64,000 bases of DNA. It comes from Gnetum montanum (lineage: Eukaryota; Streptophyta; Gnetopsida; Gnetales; Gnetaceae). The translations under genes were made by a program, and so were the position numbers. Under the pieces are notes generated by a model. It did no database searches and had not been told where the DNA came from. It worked only from the letters and a program-made list of their open reading frames with translations. Where the stretch lies: positions 124,001 to 188,000 of the forward strand of contig MNCI01004098.1 of the NCBI GenBank assembly GCA_015680685.1, read 5' to 3'. This document shows, in pieces, positions 11,831-24,417 of the stretch. The first letter of the stretch is position 1. Each line of letters starts with the position of its first letter.

Positions 11831-12760
11831 TACTAAATGATGCTTATATGTACTCATAGATACCTCTAAAGAGCATCATATAGCTTTATATGATGTTCTT
11901 AAGAGAATTTTGATCCAAGTAACATTCCTACTCAAATAGAGGCTCTATTATCCTTCTTTCAAGTCCCTTATTATGGATCAAATAGTCTAAACTTTTGTGA
12001 TAAGAATATTAAGAATGATTTGATGACAAGAGATATTTTTCAACTATTACTCTATATTGCCATCAATATATCATTTAATGATTTGATTTCACTAATACAT
12101 GTTGATGATGTACATGATCTAATGGGATCACTTTCGTTGTTATCAAGTGTCTTGGTCTCCATGATCAGGTAACTTTTAATGAAATGTACACTAATCCCAT
12201 TTCCTTTAATAGTACATGAGTAGAAGTTATAGGTTCTATTAGGTTGTCATTTATAGTCAATGTTTCTATATAGTCTGAAGCCCTCTATATGATCATACGT
12301 GAATGTCCTAGTATGAATAAAATATTAGGACACCCTTGGCTAGCTCAACATTGTGCAATATGATCTCCTATACATCAAGAGACTCACTTTGATCTTTGTA
12401 ATTGTGAGATAGTCATTTTAGGTAATACATAGATTTTGAGTGTTTCTCACTTAGATCATGAAGCTCAACCTTATTAGCATAGTAGTGAACTAGTTGATAT
12501 CAAAATTGAACATATGCATAAATCTAGAGTTCTTCCTCTCCTAAGAATCCTACTACTATTGCAAATTCAATAGATCTAAATGATGACTCTAACTTTGACA
12601 TTGAGTTCATTGACTTAGGCTTTGGAGAACTTAATTTATCTAATCCTATGAAAAAGTCTTTCCCTTATCCTTCTTATGTAACTACTCAAAATTTTATTGC
12701 TAATATAATAACATTAGATGCATGATCTTTGAAAACTAATTTCTTTTGTTTATTGCTTTC
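11830..12760 (+). pseudogene. pro: Ty3/gypsy protease remnant (element E)
   Basis: At about 12302-12380 the frame reads MNKILGHPWLAQHCAISSPIHQ, the conserved tail of the retropepsin domain (element B: FNLILGRPWLAQMRAISFLIHQ). Upstream pieces ISFNST and IVNVSI fit the middle of the domain. Downstream, 12570-12660 reads an acidic tail with FGELN. The catalytic D-[ST]-G segment was not found intact. Aspartic protease of a Tat-like polyprotein, inactive. Confidence 0.65.
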
Positions 12761-13037
12761 TCTAAAGTATGTTTACTAGTGCCTTTTAGGACCAATATTA
12801 TAATTTTACATTAACAATTAATCATTAGTTTGCTTCTTTCTTTGTTAGCTAGCAATGTTGGTTGGTGAGCAATGATACAATATTGACTTACCACATCATT
12901 TTCACAACTATTATGATACATAATAATAGTTAACTAAAAATGACACAAAAACAATTTTTATTACTATGGAAACTTAATACAAATGTTGAGCATCATAACA
13001 TTTGACTTCACATGTTATTTCTCAACATCAGTCACAC

Positions 13038-13080
<43 letters not shown>

Positions 13081-13254
13081 NGTGTGTGTGTGTGAAACAC
13101 AAATGATGCCTAAAACTAACATCAAGGAAGCTACTTCCTCTTTAGTCTTTGACATTAATGCCATAAGATACTATCATCAATATTGTATGCTAATGTTGAG
13201 CTTCCCAAGTATTGGCATAGTGAAGGCTTGAAGTCCACCTCAAGAGCAATGTTA
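12761..13254. other. Junction segment where RT/RNase H is missing
   Basis: Protease sequence on the left and integrase C-terminus on the right are separated by only about 500 bp. The RT, RNase H and integrase core (about 2.5 kb in element B) are absent. The segment holds a TG microsatellite and otherwise shows nothing recognisable. Confidence 0.55.
13042..13094. repeat. (TG)n microsatellite with an unresolved base
   Basis: Uninterrupted TG dinucleotides with a single n at 13081. The n interrupts the tract and probably marks an assembly gap, so the true length is unknown. Confidence 0.95.
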
Positions 13255-13610
13255 GATTTCTTCTCTTTGCCTCTTTGGGTCTACTGTACTACTTTTCATA
13301 TAGCCATTAGTTATCATACTTTATACTTTCTAACCTATGATTTTGAGGCAATCTTACCACTTGAGCTTTGTATTCCATCTCTCCGTGTTGTTCTTCATGA
13401 TTGTTATTTAGATCAGAATAACAACAATATGTGATATGTTGAGTTGGATATCCTAGAAGAATAGGGACAAGGTACTCTTCAACATTTACATGAATATCAA
13501 GCAAATCTTCAGCATCGTCACTTGAAACATACCAAAATTAGAGAGATTCATGAAGGCCATCTAGTCCTTTGTCATTTTCTAAACTCCAAAGAATTTTTAA
13601 TATCTTTTCT
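13255..13610 (+). pseudogene. int: Ty3/gypsy integrase C-terminal remnant (element E)
   Basis: LWVYCTTFHIAISYHTLYFL, then EAILPLELCIPSLRV and LHEYQ, LKHTKI, HEGHLVL align in order with element B integrase (LWAYRTTHQTSTGKTPYSLV, EVVLPLELQVPSLRI, INEGDLVL). This is the end of the integrase core and its C-terminal domain. It carries frameshifts and stops and confirms that element E was a forward Tat-like element with an internal deletion. Confidence 0.8.
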
Positions 13611-14839
13611 ATGTTATACATAATCATCATCAAACTAACTCTTATGAGCTTTATGCTTGTCAACATTATTAACTTGTTTAGATACCTCAAGTAATATATG
13701 ATCCAAATTCAAACCATGTTTATAATAATTCAAATGATTTTTTACTACTTACTGATATTTATCTTTAGCTCTACAAGTAATCTTGCTTGATTAAAAATTT
13801 TTAATTTCTTTTTTTCTTCATCAAGATTCATACTAATTTGTAAACCAAATATCAAATGATAATGATGAGATTCAACTAGCTCCTCTCCTATTATAAACTT
13901 TGTATTGTACTTGACATGATTCCTTGAAGATATAAGCGAGTCAATACACAATCCTATAAATGTGAAGGATGTAGATACTTGAGCCTATTGCAAATGAGAA
14001 GATTTAAAGTCTTTGCCAAGTCCATGAATTTTTGTCTTCTTTTATTGATATTACTATTTTGAAAATGTCAATACTAACTATTATAAGGTATGTCCATGCC
14101 ACCAATTTCATATTTCTTTTGAATAATTTTTGTTTCTTAGAGACTAACTCTAGCATTAAAATCTATACAAATAAAAATTCTGCTTTTATGATAAATTCTA
14201 CAATATCTTTTTCCTTATAAAGAAAAATACTTGAAAACCCTCCAAAATTATATACTCTCTTTAATAAATATGTAACTTAGCTTTTTTGGTTTACATGCTA
14301 AAAGAAGAATGAAAAGTAAAGAACTTATCATCAATGCTCTTTAGACAATAGAATAATTATGTAATTAGAATGGGGCATATGCTTATGTTTATTCTTTATT
14401 TTGGATTGCATAAACTTAAGTTTCTTAATCTAAGGCATGATCAATTGTATAAGAAATCGGTCTACTTAAATTAAAAAATAAAAGCTATGAATGTAACTTT
14501 TAACTTAAATATATAAACTTGCCTTACATTTGGATCTACTATAGGATTTTTAGCTCCCTAAACATATGTTATATCCAATCTCATTGACTTTAAACATATA
14601 TCTAAATGATATTAATTTTCTCTTACCAGAAGAATTCAAGTCTCACAACTTTAAAACATAGCTTATAATCACATGCAATGGTTATCGTATAGCTAGAAAG
14701 GTTGCATTGAAATGGTAATGAATGTTATATAACAAAAATGATGCTTGTAAAGATAATAAAAGTAAAAGAAAAATATGGTTAGCAAAGCCAACATTCTTTG
14801 CATTCTTCATAACATCATTATATAGTTTATAAATACAAG
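13611..14839. other. AT-rich sequence, no gene seen
   Basis: Very AT-rich, with only short chance reading frames on either strand. It may include the 3' untranslated part and LTR of element E, but no terminal repeat pair was found. Confidence 0.4.
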
Positions 14840-15270
14840 GCTTATAACTATATTAAAGTAATTCAAGAAATATATAAAAGCAATATAACAACCTATAGAA
14901 TCGCATCTAATTTTCCAATCATAGGTCTACATGGACATTTTGTACTTACGTCATACTTATTTGATAGTATTATAGATGAATTAAGAAAAAAAATATACGA
15001 TGTAATCCTTTGTTGTATGTTATTTGCTAATGGCATTGTATTGTTGGATATAGCTCAAGAAAATATTTTTGTTAGAATGAAAAAATGAAGACATACTTTA
15101 GAATGAAAAGGTTTAAAAATTAGTAGAAGTAAGATAAAACATATGGAATGTACTATTAATAAAAATATATTTAATAGTTAAATAAGAAACATATATAAGA
15201 ATGATATCTTAGATAATTTGGGCATTTATAAAATTTAGATAATTAACCTAGTAAAAAATGTTACTACATT
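14840..15270 (+). pseudogene. LINE reverse transcriptase fragment (RTE-like)
   Basis: The plus strand reads YIKVIQEIYKS, then IIGLHGHFVLTSYLF, IIDELRKKI, CCMLFANGIVLLD and KGLKISRSKIKHMEC. This order matches non-LTR reverse transcriptases of plants (usual words are IGLHQGSALSPYLF, CMLFADDIVL and GLKISRSKTEYM). The catalytic FADD has become FANG, and the fragment is short and 5'-truncated, as LINE copies usually are. No poly-A tail or target duplication was found. Confidence 0.7.
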
Positions 15271-15339
15271 ATGGTTAAAGATGATGTAAAGAAGTTACAA
15301 ATAAATAAAGATCTAGTTCTTTTCTTCAGGTGAAAGAGA

Positions 15340-16160
15340 ACTTATAAGATGATGTATAAGTGCTAGTTTGATATGCTTGATAGTATTGAGTAGAATATGT
15401 GTATGCAAAAGGGTTTATTCTTGGAGCCTCATCTATATCATCTTTTAACAAATATTCACCAAGTCCTACCTCAACCACTCCGACAAAATGATTGTTATTT
15501 TGATTTCCTAGAGATCTATTTTATTGATTGACAGTCATTACCACTTGCTTATAGAAGGGTTCTCTAGGTATAATCATATACTTAGATTTTCCTTTACTAG
15601 GGATCAAAAATTCCAAGAAATCTAACCTAAAGAAGCCCTCAAACTTAGCTCCAAAATTCCTAGATAAGAGCACACCATAAGTGGGTAACATGTCAACTAC
15701 TAGGATATCTGTATAACATGTAAATGTAGGGTATTATTTAATTTATACCTTTGCTCCTTTTAATAACCCTACTATGGGTACGTTAGATCCATCGATTTGA
15801 ATCATACTATTCATTTGTGGTATCATTTGTGCTCCTAAAGCCTTACATACATCAAGAGGCATGACACTAACAGTTGCACCTAAATCCATTAAAAATTTGT
15901 GGACATTCTTTTCTAAAATAATCAAAGTGGTTAGGAAAGGAGGATGGTCCTTCTTGCTTGACATGGAACTATTCATGTTCTGTATTGATAGTGTGTTAGG
16001 ACTTTCCGTGAAGTGAAATTGCCTTTTGGGGATTGGGGATTTTTCTCTTTGGTCTTTAGGTATATAAATTATATCATGAATCACCTCTTTCATTTCATTA
16101 AAGTGTAGGAGGTCATACATCAAAATGTTGACTTTAACTCTTTTTCGATCCTCAACCAAA
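15340..16160 (-). pseudogene. pro: Ty3/gypsy protease (element D)
   Basis: Reading leftwards from 16159, a proline-poor spacer is followed by FLMDLGATVSVMP, a retropepsin active site with D-L-G-A in place of D-T-G-A. Then come VCKALGA, GSNVPIVGLLKG and, after a stop near 15745, the downstream blocks MLPTYGVLLSRNF, then IPSKG and REPFYKQV. The order is that of plant gypsy proteases of the Athila/Tat side. Homologous Gag sequence lies immediately upstream (to the right). Confidence 0.75.
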
Positions 16161-16336
16161 TCATAATTCCTATGTTCATCTTTGGCTTTTTGTTAAGATG
16201 GGGCTCTTCTAAGTATGGAAGGGGGCTTTGGTCATTGTGGGGCGGTTACTTGAAATGGCCTAGATTGGTTGTTTACATTGTTTTAACTAGGAACTCTTTT
16301 GTTTGGAGGTGTGTAGGAATTATTCCTAGTTTGTTA

Positions 16337-17415
16337 CTATGTGGTGTTCACAATGTTACTAAGTCTACGGTAGTGAGTGTTGTGTGGGTTAGGGTCACCT
16401 ACCATAGCTTGTTCTAATGAGGAAACCTCTTCATTTTCTATTTCATGAGGTACATTAAGAACCATAATAGGGATTTTTCCATTTTTTTGCCCTTGACTAT
16501 TATCACCATATAATGGCAAGAATTGAGGACAAGTCTTCTTAGAATGTTGTCTTGTGTTGTGGAGATGACAATAATCATCATTAATTAATGTACTTGACTT
16601 CTCGAGTTGTATAGGACCTTTGTTATTGTTTCTTTTATGCTTAACCACTTCATTTAAAATTTTTTGTAGTGAAGTCAATATCTAGGTCATCTAGTTTTAG
16701 GTTTAAGTTGGGGTTCAACAAAATTCAATGTTCCATTTAGGTTTATAATGGATTGGATCAAGACTTTTAATTAGTCATCATTCAAACTAGTGTTGGATGG
16801 TAGGAATGAAGAGGATGTGGGGCTTTGAGTAATTTCTTGAAGGTTGAGTTAGTTGAAAGGGGAAAAGAATCTGAGTCATAGCATTACCAATACTCATAAT
16901 CCAAAATTGAGTTTGGATAGTATTCATAAGAGTTATTTGTTCTAACTCCATAGCTTTAGCCATTGCTCCCTATATTTCTGTTATCTTGGAATTAGATTTT
17001 ATAGCATAACTAAAGAATGGATCAATGGTAGAGAGGTAGAAGTTGAGAATACCATTAGGTTGTGGTCATATCTCATTTGGTCATATCTAAGGTTATAGTC
17101 CCTAACATTTTCCCTAAGTAGCTTTCTTAAGCTAGTGAAGTTGCTAGATGCTATGGCAAGGCTTGTGAATTTATTAAATTGAGTCAAGAACTTATTTTTG
17201 AACTCTTCTCATGAGTTAATGAAGGCATTGAGAAGCATCAAGAACCATTGGATTACTTCGGTTCTAAATGTTGTCACAAACACCTTGCATGCCACATCAT
17301 TGTGTATAATGTTGTGGCTTCCTAGTGAGCTTTCAAAAGATTGTATGTGTTGGCAAGCATTATTGGTAGTGGTTGTGGGATCAAAGCATAGGTTTATGTT
17401 CTGGAGGGATTTCAG
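16337..17415 (-). pseudogene. gag: Ty3/gypsy gag (element D), interrupted by copia
   Basis: At 16678-16337 the minus strand encodes CHLHNTRQHSKKTC, a zinc-knuckle-like C-X3-H segment, followed by an acidic linker. Towards 17187, degenerate Gag continues (a region rich in YDQMRYD repeats). The coding trace stops at 17415 where a copia LTR begins and seems to resume at 23371, so copia inserted into this older gag. A second copy of the zinc-knuckle segment lies at 58562-59030. Confidence 0.65.
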
Positions 17416-17792
17416 TGAAGAGTCTAAAGGGACCTGGATCTACAAACTAAGCTTAAAGGAAATAAAAAACTTTATTAGAACAAGCACACTCTTGTTAAAC
17501 TTTTTAACTTCTATATTTCTTCTATTCTATTATTATTCTATATGAATGAATATGTGCTGCTACAATTATATAGGCCTTGATCACCCAAGAATAGATTTGG
17601 AGAGATAAGTATGAATCTCAGAAATCATAGGGATGATCCTTATCATCATATTTAAGGATCTTCTTAATATGGTATGTCCTAAACATGGATTAAATAGGAA
17701 TTACATAAATAGGATCTCATCTTATTTAAAATAGATTAAAGGATGAGATCTATCTAATTCTATTGTGGAACATTTAGTCATCATATTCGACA
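17416..17792 (-). repeat. Copia 3' LTR
   Basis: In element orientation it starts TGTCGAATATGATGA and ends ACTCTTCA. It aligns along its full length with 22994-23370. The G-rich tract AGGGGGGTT (minus strand, 17801-17793) lies just upstream and is the polypurine tract. Confidence 0.92.
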
Positions 17793-17823
17793 AACCCCCC
17801 TATGATGATAAGAGGTTCTACTC

Positions 17824-19330
17824 CTAGGAAGTCTCGAAAGACTCAAACTTTTCATAGCTAAGAATCTTAGTAAAGATGTCTGCCATTTGTGCTTTAGTTG
17901 CACAATGTTCTAAGTTAAGTATGTTATCTTGGATCAAGCTTTTGAGATGGTGATGTTTGATATCTATGTGTTTGGAACACCCATGATGAATAGGATTATG
18001 AGCCATCACAATAGCACTTGTGCTATCACAATATAAGCGAATGGGAGGTTCAAGTGTATATCTCATTTTGGTGAAGACAGAGTGGATCCAAATGGCCTAA
18101 GTAGCAACATTCGATGCAACAATGTATTCTACTTCAGTTGTTGAGAGGGCAACTATAGATTGCTTCTTTGATCCCCATGAGATAAGTGATGGACCGAAGA
18201 AGAAACAAAAACCAAAAGTTGATTTTTGATCTTCGAGGTCACCTCCCTAATCTACATTAATGTATCCCCATATCTTGAAATTTGTATTTCAATGAAATTT
18301 GATCCAAAAATTTGTTGTAGCTCTTAGGTATCACAATACCTGTTTTGTAGCTTTCCAATGTGATTCATGTAGATCTTGCATGAACTAAGAAAGGTATTTT
18401 ATAACATATTTGATATTTGGACGAGTATTGCAAAGATACATTAAACTACCAACCAGGGATCTATATAGTGAAGGGTTGACAAATGGGGATTTGTCATCCT
18501 TGGTAAGTTTTGTACCAAGGGCAACTGGTGTGTCTAAAGGATTACAATTAATCATGCCAAATTTCTCAATTAAGGATCAGGCAAATTTCATTTGGCATAT
18601 GGAAATTGATTTTTTTCTTTGAATAAATTGAAAACCAAAAAAATATGACATCTTCCCTAAATCAAACATTTTGAATTCCTTTTTCATAGCATTAAGAAAA
18701 TTATTTCCTAATGCAATTGTAGATGAAAAATAGATTAAATCATTTACATATAAACAAACATAAATAAAATCATCTCCAAATACCTTTGTGTATATTGTTG
18801 TTTGGGACTAAAAATTGATGAAGCCTTCTTGCATGAAAAATGCATGAATACGTGCATACGATGCACGTGGAGCTTGCTTGAGCCTATATAATGCTTTATA
18901 GAGCTTGTAAACATGATTTCATTTTCCTTCATCAATGAAGCCTAGTGGTTGTTCCATGTAAACTTCTTCATTAAGAACTCCATTGAGAAATGTAGAAGCC
19001 ACATCCAGTTGATAAACCACATAGCCACCTTGTGCGGCAATGGTAAGAAAGATTCTTATGGATTCCATCCATGAAATAGGAGCAAAGTTATCATCAAAGT
19101 CTCTGCCTTGTTGTTGGAGATAGCCTTTGATAACTAGGAGAGCTTTGAATTTTTCTATTTCATCATATTAATTTCTCTTAAGTTTAAATATCCATTTTGA
19201 ATCAATAATAAGCTTACCAAATAAATGAGGAACTAGGCTCCAAGTGTTATTTTTATTAATTTGATGTAGCTCTTTCTCCATGGCATCAATCCAACAGTTA
19301 TCCTATGCAGCTTTGATAACTATGGATGGT
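17824..19330 (-). pseudogene. Copia reverse transcriptase and RNase H
   Basis: Reading leftwards from about 19320: FDDNFAPISWMESIRIFLTI, YQLDVASTFLNGVLNEEVYM, HVYKLYKALYRLKQAPRA, then IYVCLYVNDLIY (the catalytic YVDD is YVND), then SPFVNPSLYRSLVGSLMYL. RNase H follows: SWGSKKQSIVALSTTEVEYI, then LYCDSTSAI, NPIHHGCSKHIDIKHHHLK and MADIFTK. The domain order and spacing are complete, but there are stops and frameshifts, and the active-site change alone should abolish activity. Confidence 0.9.
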
Positions 19331-20860
19331 TCCATTAAACCATCATCACTCCCTCCCATTGGCATAAGTAGTGCAAAAAATTCATCATCTAGTGTAGTGA
19401 AGAGAGCATTTTCAATAGATTCCACATCCTAGGTTGGTGAAGCAGTGTCTCCATGAAAGTGACTTTATGTCATGCACCTTGTAAAATTTGTATCCAACAT
19501 GTTGGAGGCTAGATGATATTAAGCTAGCCGAGAGGTGAACAGAATCTACCGTGATGTGGACATTATTGAGGTAGAAGGTGTGTCAGATGGAATGATTTGA
19601 GAGGGCATGGTTGCAAAGGTTTGTCCTTGAAGAGGAAATGAAATTTGATGATGATGATGCACTGTATTGGCCATTGAAATATTTTGATATTTATCACAAT
19701 GTGGAGTGGTGGTAGAAATAATTTCAGGTGGGATTGATCCCAAAAAATGAGAAAAAAATGATTAGCCATGGTACAATTCAGGTATTGAGGCCAAGATGGA
19801 AAATGTTGTGTTTGGACAGTTGGGATCCTTGCATTGTTAGCGAGAAAATAATGGATTACGGGTGGCCAATGATCATGCATGAATATTTGGGCTTCGTGTT
19901 GCTGAAAAATAGTAGGGGATAAAGATGTTGATATACATGCAATAGAAAAATTAGAAAAAACATCATCTAGATGACCATGCCAGGGTTGTGTATGATGTGC
20001 TAGTCATTGGTTTATTGCTACCATGGAATCATGTCTAGAATTGATAGCAATAGGCATGTTTTCATCAGAGTTAGTAGTAGCAATAGGCACATTTCTTCCC
20101 CCATGGCTATAGTTGTTTCTGCAAGAAAAAAGATCCAATGGAGGTATGCAACAAATTGAATTGATGAATTGGTGCTAAAGAGGTAGACATGGATCTGTTT
20201 CTAGCTACGTGGGTTGGTGATAGCTAGATGTGGGTTTCCAACACATGGGTGTGGTGACAATAGGTTCCTGTAGAGAATTTAATCCATCATTGCTAAGAAA
20301 GTGTGACTTGTTTTGTGAGGCAAGTGTGTTTGGATAGGAAACATTATTTTGCTACCATTCAATGACATGAGTAGATCCCACATCAATCATGTGTTGTTCT
20401 ACTTGTAGCAACAAACTAGAATTAGTAGATTTATTTTCAAGCCTATGGCTACCATTGTTCAAAGAAGAGTGTTGAGATTTCCCATGTGATAGTTGATAGG
20501 TTGGTAGATTATAGTTGTTGAACTAATCATGTTAATGGCAAGCACAAGACATGTTGTTTTCTACATTATGATGTCCCACTTTAGTCTTGCATTGTTCATG
20601 TTGACTAGAAATCATATTTTGCCTTTCACATGGTTGATTTTTCTCTCCCGCGTTGCCATCAAAAATACTTTTGTATGGTTTTTGATTTGGCCTTGGTTCT
20701 ATACATTGTCTTCCACATTGTTTGGCTTCAAATTCACTAAAATGAACATCAAATGAATCAATTACTCTTTTATCTTTTTCTTCATAACATTTCTAGGCTT
20801 TGGTATTTTTGGCATAACCAAGAAAAATACAAGGCATAGCTTTCACATCTAATTTTTTTC
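19331..20860 (-). other. Copia integrase-RT linker
   Basis: Corresponds to the variable Ser/Thr/Pro-rich linker between integrase and RT in copia polyproteins. Only short minus-strand pieces survive, with Ser/Thr/His-rich composition. No separate gene is seen. Confidence 0.5.
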
Positions 20861-20864
20861 AGTT

Positions 20865-22070
20865 TTATGCAAGTATTTGCACATAGCAAGGTGAATCAAA
20901 AATTCTCAAATGATATATATTGGGTGGATAACCATTCCATAATTCATATGGTGTTTTGTCTAGAATTGACCTTGATGGCACTCTATTTAAAAGATAAATT
21001 GATGTTGCATAAGCTTCTGCCCAAAACTTATTTCCTAAATTTGACATTTAGAGTAGACATCTTGCCATTTCAACCACTGTTCTATTTTTTCTCTCAACAA
21101 TGCCATTTTTTTGAGGTGTAAACGATGTGGGAGTTTGATGAATAATCCCACTTTTCTTGCATAATTCATCAAATTCAATTGATAAAAATTCACCACCACG
21201 ATCTATCCAAATTTTCTTAATTGAATTGTCACTTTGATTTTCTACTTCCACCTTGATTTCTTTAAAAAATCCCAATGTTTGATCTTTTGATTTCATAAAA
21301 TATGAACTAGATCATGAAAAATCATCCACCATGATTAACATATATTGGTTTTTACCTAGGCTTAATGTTTACATGGGACCACATAAATCCATATGAACTA
21401 AATCTAATTTTTCTTGAGATCTATGTTCTTTTCTAGGAAATGGTAACCTTGTAATTTTCACTAGTTGACATATGCCACAATCATGATTATCTGGCAAAGA
21501 AAATTTTGGCCTTCCTCTTACAATTTCTCCTTCTTGCATGTGGTCCATTGAGACAAAGTGGACATGTCCTAACCGAGCATGCCATAACCATGCTATGTCT
21601 TCAATGACAACGAGACAATGAACATCCTTTTTCATTTGTAACTTGTACATTTGATTCTTGCTTATAGGGATAATTGCAATACCTTTATCATCATCAACCT
21701 TAGAAATTTTATAAACATATTTTTCAAATTCAACACAATACCCATTGTGACATAATTGCCCCACACTTAGTAAATTATTTAAAAGATCTGGAACAAAATA
21801 GATTTGGGAAATAACATATTTGTTACCTTGAGTTGTTGTGAAGGCAAGTGATCCAATCCCAACAATGGTTAACTTCTTCCCATTACCTATAGTTACCTTT
21901 CCATCATATTCTTCCATGCTTGAGAACAATTTCTTATTCCCTATCATGTGATTACTACACCTACTATCAACATACCAAATGTTGTTGTTGTTGCTAGCAT
22001 TTGGTACCTTTGTAGAGATCAAATGGTAATCTTCCTCCTTTTCAATGTAAAATAATTTCTCACCTTTTTG
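20865..22070 (-). pseudogene. Copia protease and integrase
   Basis: Minus-strand frames give the protease motif WYVDSRCSNHMIG (usually DSGCSNHM, so the active-site Gly is Arg), the pre-integrase block LWHARLGHVHF, a zinc segment ending CGICQLVK, and MDLCGPM. After a short break come FKEIKVEVENQS, WIDRGGEFLSIEF, HQTPTSFTPQKNGIVERKNRTV, then FWAEAYATSIYLLNRVPS and TPYELWNG. All standard copia integrase blocks are present in order. Frame breaks occur near 21369, 21297 and 21048. Confidence 0.92.
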
Positions 22071-22980
22071 ATGATCTTCATGTCCTACAATTTTTCCTTT
22101 TCCCTTCTTTTCATACTTCTTCCTTGACCAACATTCAAGAGTATTGTGGGTGTTGGTACCATAGAAATCACAATGCTTACCTTCCTTTGATTGATTTTAT
22201 CTTCCACGACAATCTACTATGATCACATCCACGTTCTCTGAATGAAGATCCGTTTGAGAATCTTTGATATTGATTTTAATTTTGATTGGATGTTCTTTGA
22301 AATTGTGCTTGAAATGCATTTTCTGTTGAATCCTCATGATCAACAATTCTTTGCTCATATGTCCTTAAGCTTCCCATGAGCTTAACCATGGTCATCTTAT
22401 CAAGATCTCTTGCTTCTTCAATAGTCATGACGATGGGATTATATCGTCTAGTTACACTTTAAAGGCCTTTCCTCAAGCGTTTCTCCACAAGATTCAAGTC
22501 CATTTTGTACTTGTTGAAATCAGCTGATGTATTGATCAATATTCTCTAAATCTAGCATGCACAAAGATTCAAAATATTTTCTTAAGACGTGTAACTTGAT
22601 AACACGAACTTTTAATGATCCCTTGTATGAAATCTCTAGTGCATCCCATGCAACTTTGCTAATTTGATGCATAACAATTTTGGGAAAGATTGTTAGATCT
22701 AACCCAAATTAAATGATGAATAATGCTTTTGCATCTTTCTTACAAAGCTCCTTAAATTCATTCTTTTCATCTTCCTGCAAGGCTTGAAATGTTGTTTGAT
22801 CAACATCTTGGAATCCATTTTAAACAAGATCCCAAAGATCTTGTGAGATCAAAAATGTCTTCATCTTGATTGCCCAATATTCATAATTCTCTCCATTGAA
22901 GACAAGAACTTGGAAATACACGGATCCCTAATTTTGGGCCATCTTGGAGAGATCTATTGTCAAGAATCTAAGCTCACTAG
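22071..22980 (-). pseudogene. gag: Copia Gag
   Basis: Starting next to the primer binding site, the minus strand reads NYEYWAIKMKTFLISQDLWDL, the usual opening of copia Gag. It continues with AWDALEISYKGS, MTMVKLMGSLRTYEQR and a degenerate zinc knuckle (CDFYGTNTHNTLEC). Frame is interrupted by several stops. Confidence 0.85.
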
Positions 22981-22993
22981 CTCCAATACAAAA

Positions 22994-23370
22994 TGAAGAG
23001 TCTAAAGGACCCTAGATCTATGAACTAAGCTTAAAGAAAATAAAGAACTTTGTTAAAACAAGCACACTCTAGTTAAACTTTCTAACTTCTGTATGCTTTC
23101 TATTTTATTATTCTTTTGTATGAATGAATATGTGCTACTACAATTATATAGGCCTTGATTTTCCAAGAATAGATTTGGAGAGATAAGTATGAATCTTGGA
23201 AATCATGGAGATGATCCTTATAATCATATTTAAGGATCTTCTTAATATGGGATGTCCTAAGCATGAATTGGATAAGAATTACATGAATAGGATCTCATCT
23301 TATTTAAAATAGATTAAAGGATGAGATCTATCTAATTCTATTGTGGAATAGCTAGTCATCATATTCCACA
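22994..23370 (-). repeat. Copia 5' LTR
   Basis: In element orientation it starts TGTGGAATATGATGA and ends GACTCTTCA. It contains an AT-rich stretch (TATAGGCC complement region near 23150). The minus strand directly downstream (22993-22980) reads TTTGTATTGGAGC, 9 of 12 positions like the initiator-tRNA-Met primer binding site TGGTATCAGAGC. Confidence 0.9.
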
Positions 23371-24412
23371 TTCTAGATGTCAAGGTAGTTAGTAAAGTTA
23401 AAAGGATTGCTCACCAAGGGAGTTGAAGGTTGATGAGCTATCATCCTAGTTCTATCTCTCCTGGAAATAGAACATGGAAAACGTGAAGCTTGTTGTTTTT
23501 TTAACGCTAAGAGACGAGCGATTGGTTGGTTGGGGGTAGGGGTAAGTGATTCTTGTTAAGGGGGTGTGCTCATAAAACAAGAATTTCAAATTACAAACGT
23601 TAAAGTAAACTATAAAATTTAAGGACAAGAAATAAATATTAGAAAAATAAAATATATTTTTTTAAAAAAATAACACTAAAATGTGTTATATTTTTTAAAA
23701 AATTAACAAAAGGAAAGAAACATTAAAATATCTTATTAACAAAATAATTTTTTTTGACAAAAAAAAAAGAAAACACTAAATTATGCTATATATTAAAAAA
23801 AATCTTTTTTTAAGAAAAAAACAAATATAAATGCTTGAAATTTAAAAGAAAAACAATTTCAGAAAAAATAAATTTAAGTTGAATAATTACAACTACCTTA
23901 CCAAAGTTGGAACTAAGAAACAGAAATTCAAAAATGGAATTGGAAATATTTGGGCAACAACATTTGAGAGAAAATGAGAAGCATAAAAATTGAAGGTTTA
24001 AAGATAGATTTTTATAAACATTAAAGGTTTAAAAATAGATAGAATGAAAAAATGAAATGGCCACAACAAAATGGCAAGAAGGGCTAAAACCAAAAGGTAG
24101 TAGAAGGTACGGCCAAAAAATGGTGATGCATAAATTTTGGACAGACTATCATGTAGGGTGCCTCCTCCTGTATGTATATGGAAACTCAAAAATAGTAAGT
24201 GAAGAAAAATAATGGAGAATTTAAATTGAAATTTTAAATTAAATGTTTGTGCAATTTTTGAGTACAATAAATAATCTAAAAAAAATTCAAATTTTCCTTC
24301 GTCTCACTAGTCTTGCTATAGCTTGTGTTGTGCATCTATTGTGGATGCTATTGCAATGCTATTCATCACCATCAAAGGATGAGGGAAGAAGAAGATGGAT
24401 CCCATGTTTGTG
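23371..24412 (-). other. Continuation of older gypsy element, AT-rich
   Basis: The first 150 bases look like a continuation of the gag interrupted at 17415. The rest is very AT-rich with homopolymer A and T runs. A short minus-strand hydrophobic frame at 23998-24267 has no recognisable family and may be chance. No terminal repeat pair was identified. Confidence 0.35.
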
Positions 24413-24417
24413 ACATG

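Larger units (their letters stand above)
17416..23370 (-). mobile_element. Ty1/copia LTR retrotransposon, full length, inactive
   Basis: A complete element in reverse orientation: two LTRs of equal length (377 bp), a primer binding site, Gag, protease, integrase, RT, RNase H and a polypurine tract in copia order (integrase before RT). It lies within an older gypsy gag. Flanking pentamers ttcag (17411-17415) and ttcta (23371-23375) may be a diverged target duplication. Many stops and frameshifts and altered catalytic residues show it is dead, although the LTRs remain clearly alike. Confidence 0.95.

Noticed and set aside
12983-13231. Frame with a Val-Cys run across the TG microsatellite
   Set aside because: The run is a translation of the dinucleotide repeat and includes an unresolved base.
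23998-24267. Hydrophobic minus-strand frame resembling a membrane protein
   Set aside because: T-rich DNA yields Phe/Leu-rich frames by chance. There is no family match or supporting signal.
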